Notes under the pieces: generated by a model
Told to the model about the DNA's origin: nothing
Seen by the model: the letters and a program-made list of their open reading frames with translations, nothing else
Databases searched by the model: none
Shown: positions 24,184 through 33,962 of the stretch, in pieces
Layout: each line of letters begins with the position of its first letter
Position numbering within the stretch: position 1 is the first letter of the stretch
From: Fodinicurvata sediminis DSM 21159
GTDB lineage: Bacteria; Pseudomonadota; Alphaproteobacteria; Kiloniellales; DSM-21159
Direction of reading: 5' to 3'
DNA length: 64,000 nt
Assembly: GCF_000420625.1 (NCBI RefSeq)
Contig: NZ_ATVH01000014.1
Location: forward strand, 62,001-126,000
Program-made: the position numbers and the translations under genes

Positions 24184-26979
24184 TCAGCTCCCCCCTGACA
24201 GCAACTGCCCGATCTTATCTGCAAGGTCAGAGCGGCGATAAGGCTTGTGCAGGACCCCGAACCCGTCTGGCAGGTCTTTTTCATCCTCAGCAATTCTCTC
24301 CTCAGTGTAACCCGAGGTGAACAGGACCTTCAGGCCAGGCACGTGTTCCTGTGCCTTTTGTGCCAGCTGCCGCCCATCCATGCTGCCGGGTATGACGATG
24401 TCAGTGAACAGCAGGTCGAAATCCGGTGCTGCTTCCAGCGCCGCCAGCGCCGCCGCGGCATCGCGCACCGCAACAACTTCGTGGCCCAGGCTTTCCAGTT
24501 GGCTCTCAGCATAGCTACGGACCAGTTCGTCATCCTCCACCACCAACAGCTTGCCGCGTGCGCTCAACTGACTTCGCGGGTTCGAGGACGGCACCGAAGC
24601 ATGCAGTGCTGCCTCTGTCGAGCGCGGCAGGTACATACGGATCGTGGTGCCTTTACCCGGCCGGGAATCGATATGAACATGGCCTTGCGACTGGCGCACG
24701 AAACCATAAATCATGCTTAAGCCCAAACCACTCCCCTGCCCGATGTCCTTGGTGGTGAAGAAGGGCTCGAAGGCACGCGCCTCGACCTCGGGCGACATGC
24801 CCGATCCATCGTCGGCGACGGCAATCATGACATAGTCGCCGACAGCTATTTGCAGGGAGTCAGCCGTTTCGGCGCCGAAGGCGACGTTCGAGGTCTCGAT
24901 ACGGACATGACCTCCGGCAGTCATCGCATCACGCGCGTTGATGACCAGGTTCAGCAAGGCCACCTCCAGCAACACCGGATCCACGTAAGTCATCCAGACG
25001 TCTTCGGAAAAATGGGTGGTGATCTGGATATCCTCACGGAGCGTGCGCTGGAAAAGCGCATCGAGCCCAACCACGAGATCGTTGGGATTCACCAGTCTTG
25101 GTTCCAGGGTTTGCCGACCGGCAAAGGCCAGCATGCGCCGGGTCAACTCGGATCCGCGCTCGGCTGCGTTGGCCGCCGTCTCCGCCAACTCACGCAGATA
25201 GGGATCCTCCAGGCGATTCCCCAGAACCTCGGTATTGCCAAGGACTATGGTAAGCAAGTTGTTGAAGTCATGCGCCACTCCACCCGTTAGTTGTCCCAGG
25301 GCCCGCAGGCGTTCTGACTGGATCAGTTCCTCCGCCATCTGCCGGCTGCGCAACATACGGCCCACGTGATCCGCCACGCCATCAATCAGATCGCGTTCTT
25401 CTTTCAACAGGACAGCTTCGCCCCGTCCCCGCGCCTCTTCGGCATCGCGCGGACCAGCCTCGATGATGCCGATCTGACCGTAAACACCCTGTATGGCAGC
25501 CATGTAGCTGGCCGCAGGCCTGGACCAATTGCGAGAGGGACAATCTTCCCCCTCTACCTCGATACGTACAGCCGGTGTGTGCAGTTGGATCAAGCTGTTT
25601 TCAAGCACCTGCGCGATGTCCCGGCAAATCTCTGTCGACGGCCGGGAACGGTTCGACGTCAATTCCATCACGTCATAGAGGCATCGCAATTCGGTCATGC
25701 GCTCGCGCAGTGTCAGACGCAGGTGTTCGATGGATTCGTTGAGCTCCTCCATCTCCTTGACGCTGGTCCTGCGCCGCGCAGGTGCAGAGAAATCGAGATC
25801 GGCGATGCGGCCAACATCACTGGCCAGACGCTCGACAGGCCGTGCCAGGGCCTTGCCTGCCAACCAGACAACAGGGATCACCAACAGCATGACGACACCG
25901 AAAGTCTGCAGCAGGCGCGCGCGCAGTTGTCGCGATCCGGCAGCCAGCTCCTGCATGGGCGCTGCCATCACGAAGGTGGTTCCGCGTCCGTTCAGGGGCA
26001 CCAGTGTGGCCAGCCAATCCTGCTCCTCCACCGTAAGAGTTCCGGTAAAGTCTTCCTGTAGCCCCTGGCTTCGCTCTGACAGGGCGGTCAGGATCGGAGC
26101 ACCAACCCTTTCTGCCTTAGGCAGGGCTTCGAGTGTACTCATATCCTTGCTGGTCCCGCTGCGCACCACGTTCCGTAGGCGTTCGATATCGCTATAGGCC
26201 AGGACACTGCCCTGCGGATCCAGGATGGCAGCCTCGGTTGTGGGGGCATTGCGCCCCGTCAACAGACTGTCCGACAGTTCCCACAGGGATAAGTCAACAC
26301 CCGCCACTGCACCCGATTGGGCGCGCCGTGCCGCTGTTATGCCGGGCTCCCGGGTCGTGAAAAAGACATAGGGCATGGTGACGATGGTTTTGTCGCTCTG
26401 CCGTGCTTCATTGTACCAGGGGCGCTGACGCGGATCGAAGTCGTAGTCCACCTTGTTGCGAACTTTGATTATGTCCAGCGCGCGATCCAGGAATTCGAAG
26501 CGCGCGCCATCTCTGTCTGCCCATTGTGCCAGCCATTCGGCCTCGTCGGGCGCATCAAGCTGTTCCTCGTGGCGTCCAACGGGACGCAGCAACAGGAAAT
26601 CGCCATCAGGCCACCCCACATAGGCGGCAGAAACGCCGGGTACAGCCCGCAGCACTGTTGCCAGGGCATGAAACTGCTGGCCGCGCTCCTGCTCATCCCG
26701 GGTTTCGATTATTGGGTTCGATGCAAGCGAATCGGCGGCCGAGCGGGCCGTGTCCTGCAACTGGTGCAATTTCAGCAGCGCAAGCGCTGCGCTTTTGTGA
26801 AATGAAGTGGAAACCGTTTCGTCCACAAGCTGCTGGCTGCTGCGGCTTGCAACCGTCCCCAGCACCAGGCCCAGAAGCGCAAAGAGGAAAAGAAATAGCA
26901 GGATGATATTCACGCGCAACGGGATGCGAAGTCCCGCCTTCCGCGCGTGCCTGTCGCCTCTTGCGCTCGCTCGTGCCAT
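24184..26979 (-). CDS. Hybrid sensor histidine kinase with dCACHE sensor and receiver domain
   Basis: A 931-residue membrane kinase. A first membrane segment is at about 22-44. A periplasmic double-CACHE domain, including the DPRQRPWY signature, runs to about 350. A second segment is at about 359-377, then HAMP and a GAF-like region. The H-box GGVAHDFNNLL has the phospho-His at about 570, followed by an ATPase domain (NARDAM, DDGSGMSPE, GSGLGLSMIYGF) and a receiver domain with the acceptor Asp at about 860 in LFTDIVIPG. ATG 26979 is preferred, since a longer frame runs 60 codons upstream through unlikely basic sequence. No separate response regulator is adjacent, so the output partner is elsewhere. 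The ligand is unknown, but CACHE domains often bind amino acids or organic acids. Confidence 0.9.
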   Translation of the reverse strand: MARASARGDRHARKAGLRIPLRVNIILLFLFLFALLGLVLGTVASRSSQQLVDETVSTSFHKSAALALLKLHQLQDTARSAADSLASNPIIETRDEQERGQQFHALATVLRAVPGVSAAYVGWPDGDFLLLRPVGRHEEQLDAPDEAEWLAQWADRDGARFEFLDRALDIIKVRNKVDYDFDPRQRPWYNEARQSDKTIVTMPYVFFTTREPGITAARRAQSGAVAGVDLSLWELSDSLLTGRNAPTTEAAILDPQGSVLAYSDIERLRNVVRSGTSKDMSTLEALPKAERVGAPILTALSERSQGLQEDFTGTLTVEEQDWLATLVPLNGRGTTFVMAAPMQELAAGSRQLRARLLQTFGVVMLLVIPVVWLAGKALARPVERLASDVGRIADLDFSAPARRRTSVKEMEELNESIEHLRLTLRERMTELRCLYDVMELTSNRSRPSTEICRDIAQVLENSLIQLHTPAVRIEVEGEDCPSRNWSRPAASYMAAIQGVYGQIGIIEAGPRDAEEARGRGEAVLLKEERDLIDGVADHVGRMLRSRQMAEELIQSERLRALGQLTGGVAHDFNNLLTIVLGNTEVLGNRLEDPYLRELAETAANAAERGSELTRRMLAFAGRQTLEPRLVNPNDLVVGLDALFQRTLREDIQITTHFSEDVWMTYVDPVLLEVALLNLVINARDAMTAGGHVRIETSNVAFGAETADSLQIAVGDYVMIAVADDGSGMSPEVEARAFEPFFTTKDIGQGSGLGLSMIYGFVRQSQGHVHIDSRPGKGTTIRMYLPRSTEAALHASVPSSNPRSQLSARGKLLVVEDDELVRSYAESQLESLGHEVVAVRDAAAALAALEAAPDFDLLFTDIVIPGSMDGRQLAQKAQEHVPGLKVLFTSGYTEERIAEDEKDLPDGFGVLHKPYRRSDLADKIGQLLSGGS

Positions 26980-27279
26980 TCCCGCTGCCCCACTACCCGA
27001 GGCAGCGAGAGCCCTGCCTGCTCCTGATTGCCTCCGGTTGCCCGGTCGCACCGGCTGCCTGCCAAGCGACCTTTTTCTTGCAGACCAAGTTATACCAGCC
27101 CTTTTCACAAGGCTAGCGCGAACATACTGGTTCACAACCTTTGAGGTCGCCGGGACCACGTGAGCAAGCCAAGGGCGCAGGCTATACAGTATTGCGCGTA
27201 ACCGGCGAGCCGATAGACTGTGCCCCTATCAAGACACAAGGCTTGAAGCAGCTATCAAGCAATCGATGTGAAGGGTATC

Positions 27280-28773
27280 ATGCCGGACGTTGCAACCCCA
27301 CCCGCCATACCGACCGAATCCTTCACGGATGCCGAGGCTGCGGCAAATCGCATCCGCGAGATTTATGAACGCAACACAGCCTTCCTGCGGGAATGTTTCA
27401 AAGCCTACCTGAGCGGCGATACACAGCTGCAAGCCAGCCGCGCCACCTACCCTTTCGTGCGGGTGGCCACCACCTCCCATGCGTTGGTCGATTCCCGCTA
27501 TGCCTATGGTTTCGTTTCACGACCCGGTATCCACGAGACGACTGTGACCCGGCCCGATGTTTTCGGGAACTATCTGCATGAACAGATTGCCTTGCTGATG
27601 GAAAACCACGAGGTCGAGGTTCAGATCGGCGAGTCCGACGAGCCGATCCCGGTACACTTCGCCTTCAAACGGGACATCAACCTGGAAACCGGCCCCCTGC
27701 AGCAGGATCCGGACGCCATAACGCAGCCTTTGCGGGACCTGTTCGACGTTCCGAACCTGGCAGGCATGGATGACTCCATAATCAATGGAACACTGGAAAC
27801 CGATGACAATGCGCCCCAGCCCCTGGCCCTGTTTCGGGCGGGCCGGATCGACTATTCGCTGCATCGCTTGCTCCACTACACCGGCACCAGCCCCACCTGG
27901 TTCCAGAATTTCGTGATCTTCACCAACTATCAGTTCTATCTCGATTCCTTCGTGCGCATCGGGCGTGAGCGGGTCGAGCGCGGCGACCCCGGCTGCCTGG
28001 CCTTTGTCGAGCCGGGCAACGTGGTAACCCAGCGCAAGGAGGGCGGTCGGGTCGAGACCACGGGACAGCCGCCCGAACGCATGCCTCAGATGCCGGCCTA
28101 CCACCTGGTCGGCACCAACAATTCCGGGATCACGATCATCAACATCGGCGCCGGCCCTTCCAACGCGCGGACAATGACGGATCACGTGGCCGTCCTGCGC
28201 CCCCATGCCTGGCTGATGCTGGGTCACTGCGCGGGGCTCAGGAACACCCAGAAGCTGGGGGATTATGTTCTGGCGCACGGCTATGTGCGTGAGGATCATG
28301 TGCTGGACGAGGACCTGCCGACCTGGGTTCCGGTTCCGGCCTTGGCGGAAGTGCAGGTTGCGCTCGAGAAAGCCGTGGCCGAAGTGACCGGCCTGTCAGA
28401 CTATGACCTGAAGAAAGTGATGCGTACTGGAACCGTGGCCAGCGTGGACAATCGCAATTGGGAGCTGAGCGAACACAAGGCCGTCATGCGCCGGCTGTCG
28501 CAGTCGCGCGCCATTGCTCTGGATATGGAATCCGCCGCCATTGCAGCCAACGGCTTTCGCTGCCGGGTTCCCTACGGCACGCTGCTCTGTGTTTCCGACA
28601 AGCCCCTGCACGGAGAGATCAAGCTGGCCGGCATGGCCGGGGAATTCTATCGCCAGCGCGTGGACCAGCACCTGGAGATCGGCCTGAAGGCCCTGGAAAG
28701 TCTGCAGAGCCAGGAACGCGAACGCCTGCATTCCCGCAAGCTGCGCAGCATCACGGAAGTCGCCTTCCAGTAG
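27280..28773 (+). CDS. amn: AMP nucleosidase
   Basis: About 497 residues. The enzyme hydrolyses AMP to adenine and ribose 5-phosphate and helps to set the adenylate pool. The family-specific N-terminal domain is followed by a nucleoside-phosphorylase fold with INIGAGPSNARTMTDHVAVL, WLMLGHCAGLRN and the catalytic-site DMESAAIAANGFR. ATG 27280 is used, with a GTG at 27268 as an in-frame alternative. A strong hairpin follows the stop. The neighbouring convergent gene is inorganic pyrophosphatase, another nucleotide-metabolism enzyme. Confidence 0.94.
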   Translation: MPDVATPPAIPTESFTDAEAAANRIREIYERNTAFLRECFKAYLSGDTQLQASRATYPFVRVATTSHALVDSRYAYGFVSRPGIHETTVTRPDVFGNYLHEQIALLMENHEVEVQIGESDEPIPVHFAFKRDINLETGPLQQDPDAITQPLRDLFDVPNLAGMDDSIINGTLETDDNAPQPLALFRAGRIDYSLHRLLHYTGTSPTWFQNFVIFTNYQFYLDSFVRIGRERVERGDPGCLAFVEPGNVVTQRKEGGRVETTGQPPERMPQMPAYHLVGTNNSGITIINIGAGPSNARTMTDHVAVLRPHAWLMLGHCAGLRNTQKLGDYVLAHGYVREDHVLDEDLPTWVPVPALAEVQVALEKAVAEVTGLSDYDLKKVMRTGTVASVDNRNWELSEHKAVMRRLSQSRAIALDMESAAIAANGFRCRVPYGTLLCVSDKPLHGEIKLAGMAGEFYRQRVDQHLEIGLKALESLQSQERERLHSRKLRSITEVAFQ

Positions 28774-28806
28774 AATCTGCCCGCAACTGTATGGCCCGAA
28801 ACGTGA

Positions 28807-28845
28807 AAGGCCCGGTGCGCCTCTATTCGGAGCGCACCGGGCCTT
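28807..28845. terminator. Hairpin terminator between amn and ppa
   Basis: A perfect 14-base stem (28807-28820 with 28832-28845) around an 11-base loop, AAGGCCCGGTGCGC paired with its complement. It lies 33 bases after the amn stop and 20 bases from the end of ppa on the other strand, so it may serve both convergent genes. Stem quality is high, although the downstream T-run is short. Confidence 0.75.
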
Positions 28846-28865
28846 CGTCTGAACTGCTTTTTCCG

Positions 28866-29408
28866 TCAGGCCGCGGACGAGGTTTCGTTGGCGCGCTTCA
28901 TTGCCTCTTCGATCATCTTGCGGGCCTCGGCATCATCGCCCCAGCGCTTCACCTTCACCCATTTCTCCTTCTCCAGATCCTTGTAGTGCTCGAAGAAGTG
29001 CGTGATCTGGTCCAGCAGAATGTCCGGCAGCTCGGTGTAGGTATGAACATCACTGTAATAGGGATGCAGCCGGTCGGAAGGCACGGCCAGGATCTTTTCG
29101 TCCTCGCCCTTTTCATCCTCCATGATGAGCACGCCGATGGGACGGGCCGACACGACGGCGCCTGGCAGGATCTGCCGACGCGAGACGATCATCACATCGA
29201 TGGGATCGCCGTCGTCCGACAGGGTGTGCGGAATGAAGCCGTAGTTGCAGGGATAGTGCATCGCTGTGTGCAGGAAGCGATCCACGAAAAGCGCCCCGGA
29301 GTCCTTGTCCAACTCGTACTTCACCGGCGAGCTTCCGATCGGAACCTCGATCAGAACGTTGCAGTCTTCCGGCGGGTTCTCGCCGACGGGAATTTTGTTG
29401 ATGTCCAT
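28866..29408 (-). CDS. ppa: Inorganic pyrophosphatase
   Basis: A 180-residue soluble family I pyrophosphatase. The catalytic signature [10 protein letters not shown] and the ligand stretches [25 protein letters not shown] and KWVKVKRWG are all present. It hydrolyses pyrophosphate to phosphate, driving biosynthetic reactions. It is convergent with amn across a shared hairpin. Confidence 0.96.
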   Translation of the reverse strand: MDINKIPVGENPPEDCNVLIEVPIGSSPVKYELDKDSGALFVDRFLHTAMHYPCNYGFIPHTLSDDGDPIDVMIVSRRQILPGAVVSARPIGVLIMEDEKGEDEKILAVPSDRLHPYYSDVHTYTELPDILLDQITHFFEHYKDLEKEKWVKVKRWGDDAEARKMIEEAMKRANETSSAA

Positions 29409-29595
29409 CTTCTACTCCGCGATTGATCGCTTGGAATTCCAAATGGCGTCACAAGGAACATCGAGCCCTGGTCACGTCAAGGAAAGTTTTGCAGTGCAAC
29501 ATCAAAAGACCCGGTTGAGATCGTGGACTCCAACCCTGTTTCACTCTACATGCGAAGGGTCGCATTGACCCAGAGGCTATAATATCAGGTAAGGC

Positions 29596-30297
29596 ATGCC
29601 CGCAGACCCCGCGCAGAACAATTCTTCACCTCCTCCGCCGCCAAGTCAGCCGGCCCTGAACATGCCGCGCACCATCATGATCCTGCTGCTGGTCATGGGC
29701 GGAGTCAGCCTGCTGCGCGCTGTCCTGCCGGCAAACCTTGATTATCAGTTCATCGTCTGGTTTGCGCTCTATCTTTTCGTGAATGGCCAGTTCATCTGGG
29801 AGCGACTCTACAGCCTGGTCACCTCTGTCTTCATCCACGAGGGACTGCTGCATCTTCTGTTCAACGGTTTCTGGATCGCCACCATCGGTACTCTGGTACA
29901 GAGAACGCTGAACGGCCGGGATTTCCTTCTGCTCTTCCTGGGCAGCGCGATTGCCGGGGGCATCCTCTTCGTGGTGTTGAACTGGGGCGTAACCGCCATT
30001 GCTGTAGGAGCTTCGGGAGGCGTCTTCGGCCTGCTGGGCGCCTTCGGGCATATCGGCGTGGCACGCCCCTGGGAGGACAGGCCGACGCGCTGGCGCAAGC
30101 TGGCAGTCTTCACGGCGGTGATGATGGCCATCAACATCGCCTATGCCATGCTGGGCGGCGTGGGTGGCTCCCAATCGCCCTCCATCGCCTGGGAAGCCCA
30201 TGCTGGTGGCTTCTTTGCCGGCCTGTTCCTCTATCCCTGGCTATTGAAACGCCAGCTGGAACGCTTGGAGAAATCCCGTTTCCACGTGGTGGACTAG
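29596..30297 (+). CDS. Rhomboid family intramembrane serine protease
   Basis: A 233-residue membrane protein. The expected motifs are present: HEGLLHLLFNGFW (the conserved His and Asn), GASGGVFGLLG with the catalytic Ser, and EAHAGGFFAG with the catalytic His. A proline-rich N-terminal tail (SSPPPPPSQP) precedes the first segment. All active-site positions are kept, so it is probably an active protease, though the substrate is unknown. Its last four bases overlap the end of the convergent TauE/SafE gene. Confidence 0.9.
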   Translation: MPADPAQNNSSPPPPPSQPALNMPRTIMILLLVMGGVSLLRAVLPANLDYQFIVWFALYLFVNGQFIWERLYSLVTSVFIHEGLLHLLFNGFWIATIGTLVQRTLNGRDFLLLFLGSAIAGGILFVVLNWGVTAIAVGASGGVFGLLGAFGHIGVARPWEDRPTRWRKLAVFTAVMMAINIAYAMLGGVGGSQSPSIAWEAHAGGFFAGLFLYPWLLKRQLERLEKSRFHVVD

Positions 30298-31055
30298 CCG
30301 CTATAGGCACGCCAGACGAAAGACAAGCCGATGACCACCAGAACCAGCAGCACCACGGTCTGGAAGCGTGCCTGCGAGACGAACCTGCGCACCCACTGCC
30401 CCAGGAAGACACCACCGAAGACCGGAAGCACTGCGAAGGCAGACAGCAGAAGCTCGTACCAACCCAGGATGCCGTGCAGCGCTAGCGCGGTATAGAGCGG
30501 AAAGGAATTGATCAGGAAGAAGATCGATATCGCGCTGATGAAGAAGGTCTTCTCCAACCGCAGGGCAACAAGATAGAGCGCAAGAGGCGGGCCGGGCAGA
30601 TTGGAAACGCCCCCCAGTACCCCGGCCCCGAAACAGACCGCGAGACCCACCGGCCGCTCCTGGGAAGGCTTCAGAGTGAAGCGCGGACTGGACAGGGTCA
30701 GCAACGCCATGCCGGTTATGGCAATGCCCAGCAGCAGGTAGAGCAGTTGGGGATCCAGAGAGATCAGGAGCTGCACGCCCAGCAGCACGCCCACGACCAG
30801 GGCCAGCATGACCGGCCAGAAACGCTTGATGACACCCAGGAAATAGCCCCCCTGAAAGGCCTGGACCAGGTTGCTCAATATCACCGGCAGCGAGAGAACC
30901 GTAATAGCTTCCGGCACGGGCATCATGTAGGCCAGCACGGGTAAGGCCACCAACGGCAGGCCCATGCCGATCACGCCCTTGACGAAGCCGGCCAGGAGCA
31001 ATCCGCAGAACCCGGCGATATAGAGGACAAGTGTATCGGCTGTCAGGGGCTCCAT
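30294..31055 (-). CDS. TauE/SafE family sulfite-exporter-like permease
   Basis: A 253-residue membrane protein with about eight segments. It shows the duplicated TauE/SafE pattern, including LLLAGFVKGVIGMGLPLVAL in the first half and CFGAGVLGGVSNLPGPPLAL in the second. Members export or import sulfite, sulfoacetate and other sulfur-containing or carboxylate anions. There is no specific evidence for the substrate here. It is convergent with the rhomboid gene, with which it shares a four-base overlap. Confidence 0.88.
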   Translation of the reverse strand: MEPLTADTLVLYIAGFCGLLLAGFVKGVIGMGLPLVALPVLAYMMPVPEAITVLSLPVILSNLVQAFQGGYFLGVIKRFWPVMLALVVGVLLGVQLLISLDPQLLYLLLGIAITGMALLTLSSPRFTLKPSQERPVGLAVCFGAGVLGGVSNLPGPPLALYLVALRLEKTFFISAISIFFLINSFPLYTALALHGILGWYELLLSAFAVLPVFGGVFLGQWVRRFVSQARFQTVVLLVLVVIGLSFVWRAYSG

Positions 31056-31166
31056 GGGAATTTGCCGTGCTGTTGAGAAAGGCGGGCCGGGCGAGAAACC
31101 GACAGCATAAGCTTTGCGCCCGACAGGAAAAGCCCCTTGCCATGGCGTGACGACGCGAAGAGCGGC

Positions 31167-32735
31167 TCAGGCGCCACCGTCCGGAATATCCAGTTGGTCG
31201 CGGGCCACCGCCAGGACAGCATCGGCCCCCTCGCCAGCAGACAGTCGCAGCCAGTCGATGTTGCCTGGATCGTATGTCAATTGCTTCTCCAAGACGGAAA
31301 CATCCGCATCCGAGCTGTCGTTGCGCCGGGCCCGGACCCTGGCCTCCAGCGTTTCACGGGGGGCTTCCAACCAGACCCCCTGGAAGGTCGCGCCGGCGGC
31401 ATCGGCCAGGGCCTGCAGGCGGTTGCGCTCCTCCGGCCTGGCCCAGACCGCATCCGCGATCACGCTGTGGCCTGCCTGCAGTGCTGTCTCCGCTTCGGAA
31501 AACAGGGTGTCATAGACCTGTTCGTTCATGCTGGGGCTGTAGGCCTCTGCAGGCAGCTTCGTTTCCGGGGCCACGTCATTCAAGCGTTTGCGGATCACGT
31601 CGCTGCGCAATTGCAGGGCTCCGGGGACGCGCCCCAGATCCGGCGCCAGCCGGGCGGCCAGCGTCGATTTTCCGGTGCCCGAGAAGCCGCCCACTGCGAT
31701 CAGCCTGGGTCTGTTGTCGGGACGCAGGAAGTCCAGGGCCAACGCAAAGAATCCCTGGGCGGCAGCTGCCAGCTTCTCAGCTTCTTCAGGCTCGTCCTGG
31801 CCTTCAACTGCTGCAGCCGTCACCTTTGCACGAATGGCCGCCCGCACGCTCAGCATCAGGGGCAGGGCTTGCAGAGCCTGCGGCTGCCCCATACGGCCGA
31901 AGTAACGGTTCATTGCCAGGTTGGCCAAGTCAGGGCGCCCCCGGTTGACCAGGTCCATCAGCAGGTAAGCCAGGTCATAGACGACATCGATGCCGGCAAT
32001 GCGCTGACTGAACTCGATGCAGTCGAAGGGGGTCGCGTGTCCTTGCCAGAGCACCACGTTCCCCAGGTGCAGATCTCCATGGCATTGCCGTACCCAGCCG
32101 TCCGCACGACGCCGGTCCAACAGGTCCGCAACATGTCCCAGGCTCTCACGGCTGCGCGTCGTCAGATCCGCCACGGCCTCAGGACTGAAGGTTTCGGACA
32201 GGGCCTGCATGTCCTGAGCATTCTCCTCGATCACATTGCCCAGGCCCTCGGCCCCACCGTAAGGTTCGGACAAGCGCTCGGCCTGCTCATGCAACTCATA
32301 GACCCGGTCGACCAACTCGACGACATGCTCCCGGGTCAAGCGGTCCTGCTCGATCAGATGGTCGAACATAAGGTCTTCATCGAAACGGCGCATCTCGATG
32401 ACCCACTCTACAGGGGAGCCGTTTCCGTCGATCTCCAAGCCGCCATCTTCGCTGCGGTTTATCGAATGCACACCCAGGTAGATGTCCGGCGCTGTCCGGC
32501 GATTGAGCTCGACCTCGCGCCGGCAAACCTCTTCGCGGGCCTCCAGGTCGGTGAAGTCCAAGAAGGAGTAAGCCACCGCCCGCTTCATCTTCCAGGCGCG
32601 ATTTTCGGTCAGGAAGACATGTGCCACATGGGTCGTGACATGCCGGACGGCTTCCGAGGCACCCTCGTGGTTTTCCGGTGCCTTCAGGAAGGCAACCACC
32701 TCTTCCTGCAAGCTTTCCCTGTCTTCTGTTTCCAC
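31167..32735 (-). CDS. Fusion of aminoglycoside phosphotransferase-like kinase and AAA-type P-loop kinase
   Basis: A 522-residue cytosolic fusion. The first about 320 residues form an APH-type kinase fold, with catalytic loop CHGDLHLGNVVLW. The last about 190 residues have a P-loop GGFSGTGKSTLAARL and resemble small-molecule kinases such as zeta-toxin or gluconate-kinase-like ATPases. The arrangement is known from proteobacteria as 'bifunctional aminoglycoside phosphotransferase/ATP-binding protein', but substrates are not established and resistance should not be assumed. GTG 32735 is the probable start, with GGGG eight bases before it. Confidence 0.85.
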   Translation of the reverse strand: METEDRESLQEEVVAFLKAPENHEGASEAVRHVTTHVAHVFLTENRAWKMKRAVAYSFLDFTDLEAREEVCRREVELNRRTAPDIYLGVHSINRSEDGGLEIDGNGSPVEWVIEMRRFDEDLMFDHLIEQDRLTREHVVELVDRVYELHEQAERLSEPYGGAEGLGNVIEENAQDMQALSETFSPEAVADLTTRSRESLGHVADLLDRRRADGWVRQCHGDLHLGNVVLWQGHATPFDCIEFSQRIAGIDVVYDLAYLLMDLVNRGRPDLANLAMNRYFGRMGQPQALQALPLMLSVRAAIRAKVTAAAVEGQDEPEEAEKLAAAAQGFFALALDFLRPDNRPRLIAVGGFSGTGKSTLAARLAPDLGRVPGALQLRSDVIRKRLNDVAPETKLPAEAYSPSMNEQVYDTLFSEAETALQAGHSVIADAVWARPEERNRLQALADAAGATFQGVWLEAPRETLEARVRARRNDSSDADVSVLEKQLTYDPGNIDWLRLSAGEGADAVLAVARDQLDIPDGGA

Positions 32736-32910
32736 GACAGATGCCCCTTTATCTGTAGGTTCATTCCTATGTAGTGACGGCTATTCCCGCCTGCCCTGTC
32801 CCTCATGCAGTCCACCCCTGCAGGATTGGCACTTACCCCGTCTGTCGAAACAGGGCTACAAATCCAGGACGGGAAGACGATAGAACAATCCATTCGCCTT
32901 CGGGGGCTCC

Positions 32911-33813
32911 ATGTCAACGCAACTGCAATCTGTCAACGCGCTGTCCATCGCGGCAGCCAACCGCAGGGGCATCTTCTGGATGCTGTTCGCGGTCTTCCTG
33001 TTCGTCAGCATGGACGCCATCGCCAAGACCCTGTCACAGAGCTACGACGTGGCCCAGATCGTCTGGGCACGTTACACCTTCCACGTCCTGATCATGGTGG
33101 CACTGCTGAACCTGCGTCTGCCGGCCCTGCTGTACACGCGGCGTCTGCCCTTGCAGTTGTTCCGCTCGCTGATGTTGCTTGTGACCACCAGTCTCTTCTT
33201 CCTGGGAATTTCCCATATTCCTCTGGCCGAAGCGGCCGCGGTCATGCTGGCGGTTCCCCTGATCGTGACGGCCCTGTCCATGCCGCTGTTGGGCGAGCCC
33301 GTTGGCATTCGTCGCTGGACCGGTGTTTTCCTGGGCTTTGCCGGGGCCCTGATCATCATCCGTCCGGGCAGCGATATCTTCGATCCGGCCACGCTCTATG
33401 TCCTGGCCGCTGCCTGCACCAATGGCCTCTACCACATCAACACACGGCAACTGAGTCAAAGCGAAGCGCCCATGACCACGCTGACCTACAGCGCCCTGGT
33501 GGGAATGATCGTGATGTTCTTCGTGGTGCCCTTCTTCTGGACCACGCCCGACCTTTGGGGATGGGTCGGCCTTATCTCCATCGGTGCCATTGGAGGCGCC
33601 AGTCACTTCTGCATCATCAAGGCCTACCAGGCCGCAGCTGCGGCCGTGGTCGCCCCCTTCAACTATTCGAACATGCTCTGGGCCACTTTCTATGGCTTCC
33701 TGCTGTTCGGTGACCTGCCCGACGGCTTTACCGTGCTGGGGGCAGCCATCCTGATTGCCAGCGGACTCTACGTTTTCTACCGCGAACAGAAGAAGCAGGC
33801 TGCAGTCCAATAA
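32911..33813 (+). CDS. DMT family transporter (EamA domains)
   Basis: A 300-residue inner-membrane protein with ten predicted segments in two EamA repeats. Typical marks are MLFAVFLFVSMDAIAKTL at the front, ARYTFHVLIM, and a glycine-rich second repeat ending AILIASGLYVFYREQ. Drug/metabolite transporters export varied small molecules, and the substrate here is unknown. ATG 32911 follows a weak purine-rich site. It lies in front of the groES promoter region. Confidence 0.85.
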   Translation: MSTQLQSVNALSIAAANRRGIFWMLFAVFLFVSMDAIAKTLSQSYDVAQIVWARYTFHVLIMVALLNLRLPALLYTRRLPLQLFRSLMLLVTTSLFFLGISHIPLAEAAAVMLAVPLIVTALSMPLLGEPVGIRRWTGVFLGFAGALIIIRPGSDIFDPATLYVLAAACTNGLYHINTRQLSQSEAPMTTLTYSALVGMIVMFFVVPFFWTTPDLWGWVGLISIGAIGGASHFCIIKAYQAAAAAVVAPFNYSNMLWATFYGFLLFGDLPDGFTVLGAAILIASGLYVFYREQKKQAAVQ

Positions 33814-33852
33814 CTTCCTGACTGTGCTGTATTCTTTTTCGCCTGAAGCCAC

Positions 33853-33918
33853 TTGAAAAAGTTTCAGGACGGTCGTACATACAGTTCGCCTTAGCACTCG
33901 CCGAATGGGAGTGCTAGC
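33853..33918 (+). promoter_or_regulatory. CIRCE operator (33892-33918) and possible sigma-32-type promoter of groES
   Basis: TTAGCACTC, a nine-base spacer and GAGTGCTAG form the CIRCE inverted repeat at 33892-33918, with one mismatch at the last base. CIRCE is bound by HrcA, which represses groESL without heat stress. Upstream, CTTG (33853) and CGTACAT (33875) with 18 bases between them loosely resemble an alphaproteobacterial heat-shock sigma promoter, which is less certain. Confidence 0.85.
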
Positions 33919-33962
33919 AACTCTTCTCTTAAACACGTCAGTCTCTATTGGGAGGACGATCT

